This document shows positions 57,779 to 64,000 of a DNA stretch of 64,000 bases, piece by piece. A program made the position numbers and the translations under genes. Where the stretch lies: NCBI RefSeq assembly GCF_017654505.1, contig NC_054559.1, positions 5,061,281 to 5,125,280 of the forward strand, in the 5' to 3' direction. The notes beneath the pieces are model-generated. The model searched no databases and was not told the DNA's origin. It worked only from the letters and a program-made list of their open reading frames with translations. Position 1 is the stretch's first letter. Each line of letters begins with the position of its first letter. Origin of the DNA: Polyodon spathula. Its lineage: Eukaryota; Chordata; Actinopteri; Acipenseriformes; Polyodontidae.

Positions 57779-58849
57779 GAGGGACATAAACTGTGTCTGT
57801 TTCAGGTGTAGGTACTAACAATAAGTTTAACCAGTAGGAGAGTTTTTGGCAAGGTTTACACAGCTGTCCAATCATAAGCAAGCAGAGGCCGTTCACAGTA
57901 TTCTGCAAGAAAATTGAAGGAGAGTGAGTAGCCAATGGGAAAGTGAAAGATCTGACAGCTGTCCAATCATTCATGAGCAGAGGCAGGGGGTTAATACATT
58001 TCAGTGTTTAGAATTTAATTTTCTATCTACTATTTATTTTTATTTCACCAGACAAGGGAAACACCGTAGTAGATTTAGTTACGAATCCACTTTCTCTGAG
58101 TAATTGTACTAGAGATGAGCGATCTTTAAAACAGAGTAGTGTTGACAAATTTGCCAAATTGAAACAAAGCAAGACATTATCTTTTTTATTTTAGTTTATT
58201 CACAGTTATCTGTGTAAACATGCTATTCAAAAATATTTGCATTGTGCATTTTATGTAAATTATTTAAAGAATAAGCACATCATACACATTTACTGTCTGA
58301 GACTTGGCCTTATCAGAGTGAGCCAAGAATATCTCTCCTCACTCCCTCATTATATATATACACACACACACACATACACACTGTATATTGTTGCAGGAAG
58401 GCAGTGTTTAAGATAATAACCAATGCAATAGTCAGCGTGCCCACAAACAGCAAAGTAAGATCACTTTGTGCCGTGCCAAAATTTTAAGGACCACTGATCT
58501 AGGCACAGATTTACTCTTAACAAAATGTAATTTCCACTATATGTTTAAATGTGTTTATATGGGAGTGAAACTGTTCTTACTCAGATTTAATTACCTGTTT
58601 TTTATACTACCGCTTCACTAGGAGGGTTAACAGCAAGCTACCAGTGTAATGCCCTCACTTATATAAACATCTTATCCAAAAAGTCCAAAAAGTCTACTTT
58701 GTATTATTTTGTTATTGCCTAAAAAATTGATTTTTGCATCTATTTCTTGGATTTATGGCATGCCTATTGCTCCATTGTCCGTTAGTTAGCATTATACTGT
58801 AACGTGATACCATAACACTGCAGACATTGTTTTCCTCGTCCTCCTGATT

Positions 58850-59195
58850 GTTTTGGTTGTTTTACTCATTCTTCTGATTGTTCTCTTGATTGTTATTCTG
58901 ATTGTTCTCCTCTTTCTCCTGATTGTTCTCTTGATTGTTCTCCTCTTTCTCCTGATTATTCTTCCGATTGTTCTCCTCTTTTTCCTGATTATTCTCCCAA
59001 TTGTTCTCCTCTTTCTCCTGATTTTCTCCTCATTCTCCTGATTGTTATCCTTGTTCTCTTGATTGTTCTCCTGATTATTCTCCTGATTGTTCTCTTGATT
59101 GTTCTCCTGATTGTTCTCTTCTTTCTCCTGCTTGTTCTCCTCTTGCTCCCAGTTGTTCTCCTCATTCTCCTGATTGTTCTCCTTGTGTAAGGGGT
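58850..59195 (+). repeat. Minisatellite, 12 bp TTCTCCTGATTG-type unit
   Basis: About 28 degenerate units of pyrimidine-rich TTCTCCTGATTG. Open frames across it (LIVLLIVLL plus-strand, Arg/Thr-rich minus-strand) are repeat artefacts. Confidence 0.9.
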
Positions 59196-59344
59196 ATTTA
59201 GCTGGTGTGATACTGTGAATGTGTTAATGTCTTTATTTACTGTCAATATCTATCCACGTTTTCTCTGTTTTGGTGGAACTAGTTATTTGTTTTTTTGTTT
59301 GTTGGAGTACTCTTTCATTATTTTTCCTTTGTTACTATTGAGAG

Positions 59345-60257
59345 GAACCTTGTACAAGTTAGAAAAACTTGTTTGAAACTACCGTGAGTTTTGCTGTTTT
59401 CACCATGTTGCAGCGGCAAAACTAAATCATTTAGAATTACCATCTGTACCAGTACCAAAAGAATGAAACTTTCTTACATCAAATGTGAAAAAAAACCCAT
59501 AAATACCTCTTATACATAATGAGATATAAGTCATCAAACTAAGGTAAAATTATTCTTCTTCCATTTACTTTTTTAAGAGTGTATAGCGACTATTCAAACA
59601 GAAAAGCTAAATAACTGAACATCTAACAATTATGTGATTTCATATGTTGGTCAACATCAAAATAAACCAGGGAACACAAGCAGGTTGATATCCACAACAT
59701 TTATATTAAGCAATATAATTATGTTTTAAAACAGCAAATATCGCACAAAAAATAAATATCAAAAAAAATATCGTTGTTTGAACTTTCAACATGCCATCCT
59801 TGAAGAGCACATGGCCTTAGCCCGCTGCGCCACTGGGTTGTTGTTGAAATGTGTTAATTTTTTAAGCTTACATCCATGCCTAACCAGCTTTGGCTGAAAA
59901 CCTGAAGGTTCTACTCGATTCTAGAAATGTTCTATTTCCTGTTTGAAAATATCTGGTTTCCTGTTTCATAGAATCTAGTTCCTCGTTTAATTAAAAATAA
60001 ATAAAGGAATAATTTATTTGGGAGAAATAAATGATTTAAACAAATGCATAGAGGAATAAATACATTTAGAAATAAATATTTTTAAATAAATGTAGAAATG
60101 AATACATACATGTTTATATTATAAATGTATAAATAAATTAATAAATAGCAAGCTTGAAAAATACATGTCATATTAATTGATTTGGCTGATGTGTTTACCC
60201 ACAGAAAGTGACATTTATACACATGTATAAAAATTACAAGTTTCATGTAAACATATA
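59345..60257 (+). repeat. Compound dispersed repeat, copy 4
   Basis: Most complete copy, from TTGTACAAGTTAGAAAAAC through GTTTTCACCATGTTGCAGCG, CAATTAT-type and GATATCCACAACATTTATAT blocks, with the minus-strand tRNA-like module near 59800-59840. It is cut by the Tc1 at 60258. SINE text like the end of copies 1 and 3 resumes at about 61590. Confidence 0.8.
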
Positions 60258-61446
60258 CACTGAGCGTACAAAACATTAGGAACACTTTCCTAATATTGAG
60301 TTGCACCCACTTTTGCCCTCAGAACAGCCTCAATTCGTCGGGGCATAGACTCTACAAGGTATCGAAAGAGTTCCACAGGGATGCTTCCCACAGTTGTGTC
60401 AAGTTGGCTGGTAGTGGATCTCTACTCTGAATAGCTCGTTCCATCACACCCCACAAATGCTTAATTGGATTGAGATCTCAGGCCACTGCAGTAAGCTGAA
60501 TTCACTGTCATGTTCGTGGAACCATTCTTGGACAATCCTAGCCTTGTGGCATGGGGCATTATCTTGCTGAAAAAATCCATTAGCAGATGGATACACTGCT
60601 GCCATGAAGGGATGCACCTGATTGGCAATGATGTTCAGATATTCTTTGGCATTCAAACATTGCTCCACTTTAATGAAGGGGCCCAATGTGTGCCATGAAA
60701 ACACACCTCACACCATCACACCACCAGCCTGCAATGTTGACAGGTGACATGATGGATGCATGTACTCATGTATTTTTCTCCATACCCTAGTCCTCACATC
60801 AGCGTGAAACAGCAGGAACCGGGATTCATCAAACCAGGCAATGTTTTTCCAATCCTCCAGTGTCCAGTGTTTTCGTTCCTTATCCAACTGCAACCACAGT
60901 TTCTTGTGTTTTGTTGAAAGAAGTGGAACTCTGTTAGGTCGTCGGCTGCCATACCCCATTCGTGTCAAGGTACGACGAGTTGTGCATTCTTTTATGGGTT
61001 TTTCGGCACTAATGTTGTACTGGACTGTCAGTTGACTAACTGTAGCCCGTCTGTTGCTCTGCACAATTCTTGTCAGCCTCCTTTGGCCTCTTTCATCAAT
61101 GAGCCATTTTCGACCACTGGCCTGCCATTGGCTGGATGTCCTTTGGGTGGTGGACCATCCTTGATACACACGTGAAACTGTTGAGCTTGAAAAACCCAGC
61201 AGCGTTGCAGTTCTTGACACACTCAAACTGGCGTGCCTGACACCTACTACCATACCCCGTTCAAAGGCACTTAAATCTTTTGTCTTGCCCATTTAACCTC
61301 TGAATGGCACACATGTCTCCCCTTCATCTACACTCATTGAAGTGGATTTAACTGGTTACATCAATAACGGATCATAGCTTTCACCTAGATTCACCTCGTC
61401 AGTCTATTTCATGGAAAGAGCAAGTGTTCCTAATGTTTTGTACACT

Positions 61447-61451
<5 letters not shown>
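60258..61451 (-). mobile_element. Nearly complete Tc1/mariner transposon
   Basis: Inverted ends CACTGAGCGTACAAAACATT and AATGTTTTGTACACTCAGTG bound a 1194 bp element. TA precedes the left end; on the right a TG/TA microsatellite follows directly and hides the second TA. The transposase on the minus strand has few lesions, so this is the youngest-looking Tc1 in the window. Confidence 0.92.
60350..61292 (-). pseudogene. Tc1 transposase, near-intact but inactivated
   Basis: Begins MGKTKDLSAFERGMVVGVRH with the paired-type helix-turn-helix, then the second DNA-binding helices, and IAWFDESRFLLF with the first catalytic Asp (about 60800). A TGA near 60705 replaces a Trp in GGVMV-GVFSW. The frame then continues to FFQQDNAPCHKARIVQEWF with the second Asp. 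A small deletion near 60480 removes residues before the last catalytic block, which reads LNPIKHLW with Lys in place of the catalytic Glu. At least three independent lesions make it inactive. Confidence 0.9.
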
Positions 61452-61461
<10 letters not shown>

Positions 61462-61537
<76 letters not shown>

Positions 61538-61540
61538 ACG
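61462..61540. repeat. (TG)n(TA)n microsatellite
   Basis: TG then about 35 TA units, directly next to the Tc1 end. Confidence 0.95.
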
Positions 61541-61544
61541 GTAG

Positions 61545-61795
61545 TTCCTCATACAAGTTAGAAAAACTTATCGGAAACTGCCGAGATTTAGTTATACGAG
61601 ACACTAGTGATCCCTCGCTTGCATCATCTGTAAGTAGCGGTTGTGAGTGGAGGGTTGTGAGTCCAATCACAGGTGGGGGGACACATTGCTGATTTACCTA
61701 GATTGGTTCAGTAAAAAACCTGACTGTATAAATGGGTAATTGTATGTCACAATTGTAAGTTGGCCTGGATAAGTATGTCTGCTAAAAAAATAATA
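61545..61795 (+). repeat. tRNA-like SINE end of the compound repeat
   Basis: Begins with a short piece of the compound-repeat start (ACAAGTTAGAAAAACTTATC), then matches the SINE end of copy 1: TTGTGAGTCCAATCACAGG, TGACTGTATAAATGGGTAAT and TTGGCCTGGATAAGTATGTC. Confidence 0.68.
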
Positions 61796-61799
61796 ATAA

Positions 61800-61860
61800 T
61801 AATAATATGTGTGCCTGGTTAGTATTTGGATGGGAGACTGCCATGCAATACCAGGTACTT
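61800..61860 (+). repeat. 5S-rRNA-derived fragment
   Basis: GTGCCTGGTTAGTATTTGGA and TGGGAGACTGCCATGCAATA then CCAGGTACT match the 3' half of 5S rRNA with few differences. Its position after a SINE tail repeats the arrangement at 3668-3727. Confidence 0.75.
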
Positions 61861-62015
61861 AGTGGCATAGTCGAGGGTATACGTTGGTAAATGGCGTTTA
61901 TCCACTTTGAATTTGGGCAATATATCTTTTACCCACTTCTCATATAAGGGATACAGCGTTTACTCACTTCTACTCTCCTGTGATGTGCAAATCCTGTGTT
62001 AAAGACAATATGTTT
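61861..62015 (+). repeat. Repeat holding the empty target of the 3839 LTR
   Basis: Matches 3746-3838 joined to 5359-5430 with no insertion: AAATGGCGTTTATCCACTTT, GAATTTGGGCAATATAT, then ACTCACTTCTACTCTCCTG and GTGATGTGCAAATCCTGTGT-type text. Confidence 0.7.
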
Positions 62016-62339
62016 TAACCGTGAGCGTCTGTGTTGTGTTCAGAGAATGTGAACGGAGCACAGCGGTGACAATTCTGCTCACCGCTCATAATATCCTCCG
62101 CTCTGATCCTCTCTTTCTTTGCTCCACTCCGTTCCTTTGCTCCAGACAAAATGGTATTAAAAAAATATATATATATATAGTAAATAAACTAGCTGTTTTT
62201 CCCCTATTGTGTTGCCGATTGCAGATGAAAAGATTAAAAAAGAAATACCATTTCATTGTCCATATTAATCACATACCTTGACCCAAGTAAAAAAAAAAAA
62301 AAATCCCAGCTATGACCAGCAAAAAAAAAAGCCAACATA

Positions 62340-62592
62340 AAGTGCTCAGAGAAGTTATCTAATTGAATTTGAAAAAGCTTTCTCATTATTATTGTTTGGT
62401 ACTGAAAAAATGCGTACATTTCACACTTTGCATATGATTCATATCAAATTAGCTTCATACAGGGCTTATTTGTATCCCAATATCTCATAGTAACTGTATA
62501 AGAACAATAACTGCAGACGGATTGACACACACACACACACACACACACACGGATGATGTTTCTCACATTTTTATATGGCACAAATGCAGCTC

Positions 62593-62600
<8 letters not shown>
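62340..62600 (+). repeat. Repeat with the empty target of the hAT MITE
   Basis: Continuous match to 6305-6466 joined to 7199-7456. The junction TATCCCAATATCTCATAG lacks the 724 bp hAT element. Confidence 0.72.

Positions 62601-62664
<64 letters not shown>
62597..62664. repeat. (TA)n microsatellite
   Basis: About 34 TA units directly beside the mini-Tc1. Confidence 0.96.
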
Positions 62665-62667
<3 letters not shown>

Positions 62668-62946
62668 CCTTGCAAAAGTATTCAGACCCTTCCTATGGTG
62701 TCCCATTTTGTGAAATTACAAAATGATGCATACACATTTTTTAAGCTTAATATTTTATTCAAAACTTGAATGCTCAAACTGAAGACTTCTATTTACTTCT
62801 TTTTTTTTTGTTTTTACTTCGAATGTTTGGAGTAGGTTGTGTATATAACACATATTAATCCCTACTTCAAAGTGTCACGACTGCAAGCTTTAAAGCAACA
62901 AAATGTGAAAACTGTGCGAGGATCTGAATACTTTTGCAAGGCACTG
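62665..62946. mobile_element. Mini-Tc1 (internally deleted MITE)
   Basis: The ends AGTGCCTTGCAAAAGTATTC and ATACTTTTGCAAGGCACT are Tc1-type TIRs. The 282 bp interior lacks any transposase. Confidence 0.85.
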
Positions 62947-63180
62947 TGTATATAAACTCTGCTGACAGCGGTGCCAAGGTCAGCACTATGGTCACCGTTG
63001 CCGCTGCCGAAATGCCATTGTCAGCATTGGGGTTACTCTGGCAGAAGAAGCGTGAGGTGAGGAAACCACCTCCACCACAGCCCTGATCACCAACACATCC
63101 ACAAGTATCTACATGGGGAAAGAGGGACATGAGGGGAGGTGGCCAATAATGGCCATGTGCTGCGCACAAGGGATTAGGTA

Positions 63181-63790
63181 TGTGGCAGTGTGGCAGCGTG
63201 CAAGCCCTGCCGGTGCAAGGTGTGTGGTTGTCTGGGGAATATTAGGTTGGCAGGGAGGAGGTTAAATTTCTTCCTGTCAAAACATGTGTATAAAATAGGT
63301 GTTCATGGGTGATAGAAAGAATTAGTAGGATTAATGTTGGTGATAGAGGTGGAGGTCCGTGTTATGCATTGCGTACTGTGCTGTCTGTTTGTCTATGTTT
63401 CTGAGTTTGTGTAAAACCTTTTGTTTTGGTGTGCTTTTGTAAGTGTTTTGTCCATGTTATTTTTGTTTATTTGAATTAAAAGAGTGCATTAGGCTGTGTG
63501 TTCCAGTAGTTAAAGAAAATAGCATGTAACCAGAAGGTCCCCTGGTTCAAACACTGGCTCATTCACTGGTTCACTGTGTGACCATGAGCAAGTCACTTAA
63601 CCTCCTTGTGCTCAGTCTTTTTGGGTGAGATGTTGTTGTAAGTGACTGCAGCTGATGCATAATTCATACACCTTAGTTTCTGTTAGTCGCCTTGGATAAA
63701 GGCATCTGCTAAATCAATAAATAATAATAATTTACTTGCAGCTTTCTATGTCTGAATCTCTGTCCCTGGGCTTTCACACTGTCACAGTCC
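63181..63790 (+). repeat. LTR interrupted by a V-SINE
   Basis: Starts TGTGGCAGTGTGGCAGCGTG and ends CACTGTCACA, with an AATTAAAAG-type signal near 63475. The V-SINE at 63485-63732 splits the region just after it. Related in layout to the 35498 solo LTR. No clear target duplication. Confidence 0.55.
63485..63732 (+). repeat. V-SINE-type element, tail type 2
   Basis: tRNA-related head with a B-box-like CCTGGTTCAAACACTGG, the conserved central domain (GTGTGACCATGAGCAAGTCA, ACCTCCTTGTGCTCAGTC, GACTGCAGCTGATGCATAAT) and the tail GCCTTGGATAAAGGCATCTG followed by AATAATAAT. The tail is of the same kind as in the compound-repeat SINE. Confidence 0.8.
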
Positions 63791-64000
63791 CAAAATAGAT
63801 TTGTGAAAGGGGAAGCCCTGGGACCTACTGTACTGGTAGAGAATGTGTTGTTGTGTCCAAACTACAAACTTGGTAATGATTAACTGTATATTGTCTAAAT
63901 ATGATTTGTTCTGTAGAGCTCAAAAGAAATATACGCATTACCATTAAAAGAAAATCTACAGAAGCAATGATATAGTATGATCCCTTGCTGTAAGGCAGCC

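Noticed and set aside
58853..59246. Hydrophobic Leu/Ile/Val frame and Arg/Thr-rich antisense frame
   Set aside because: Both are translations of the 12 bp minisatellite.
61800..61860. Possible 5S rRNA gene
   Set aside because: Only the 3' half is present and it is attached to a SINE tail; there is no T-run terminator at the right place.

Overview
This 64 kb window looks like intergenic DNA from a ray-finned fish. I found no host protein-coding gene, rRNA gene or functional tRNA gene. Almost everything recognisable is a transposable element (TE), TE debris or a simple repeat. The mix fits a fish: several Tc1/mariner families, a Gmr1-type Ty3/gypsy element, a DIRS element, CR1-like LINE pieces, V-SINE-type SINEs with the conserved central domain, a 5S-rRNA-derived fragment, hAT and pogo MITEs, and long AT and CA microsatellites. 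The LINE and SINE tails suggest a non-teleost lineage such as sturgeon or paddlefish, but that is a weak inference.

Layout. 1-3000: decayed Gmr1-like retrotransposon with integrase ahead of reverse transcriptase, then its 3' LTR. 3010-5760: dispersed compound repeat, SINE and 5S pieces, and an internally deleted LTR element (3839-5358) with a near-perfect target duplication. 5781-9400: microsatellites, a hAT MITE (6467-7190) and copy A of a 1.7 kb inverted duplication. 9712-13251: foldback element and two Tc1 elements. 13764-14101: palindromic MITE with telomere-like core. 15200-20260: LTR and LINE pieces, two solo LTRs with different target duplications, and duplication copy B. 20466-21500: truncated Tc1. 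22407-24350: hairpin, compound repeat, LTR piece, CR1-like LINE. 25200-25690: PIF/Harbinger-like fragment. 26921-28245: an element with about 150 bp terminal inverted repeats (TIRs), a textbook heat-shock promoter and an open 244-codon reading frame. 30720-31700: LINE split by a pogo-like MITE. 33900-44310: more compound repeat, solo LTRs, LINE and V-SINE pieces. 47282-48820: large foldback with a GTGCAC-rich tandem core. 49069-50698: LTR piece, and a Tc1 head split by a solo LTR. 50720-56045: decayed DIRS element (gag, RT, RNase H, methylase-like region, tyrosine recombinase start) on the minus strand. 57172-57778: solo LTR. 58850-59190: minisatellite. 59345-63790: compound repeat, a nearly complete Tc1 (60258-61451), 5S piece, a copy of the hAT MITE target without the insertion, mini-Tc1, and an LTR holding a V-SINE.

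There are no host genes acting together here; the history is one of nested insertions. Several nests give a relative order: a solo LTR inside a Tc1, a Tc1 inside the compound repeat, a pogo MITE inside a LINE, a SINE inside an LTR, and an LTR inside one arm of the inverted duplication. The most unusual object is the 26921-28245 element. It joins an open reading frame of a repeated metazoan family, which I cannot assign to a superfamily, to a five-unit heat-shock element, a TATA box and an arthropod-style initiator.
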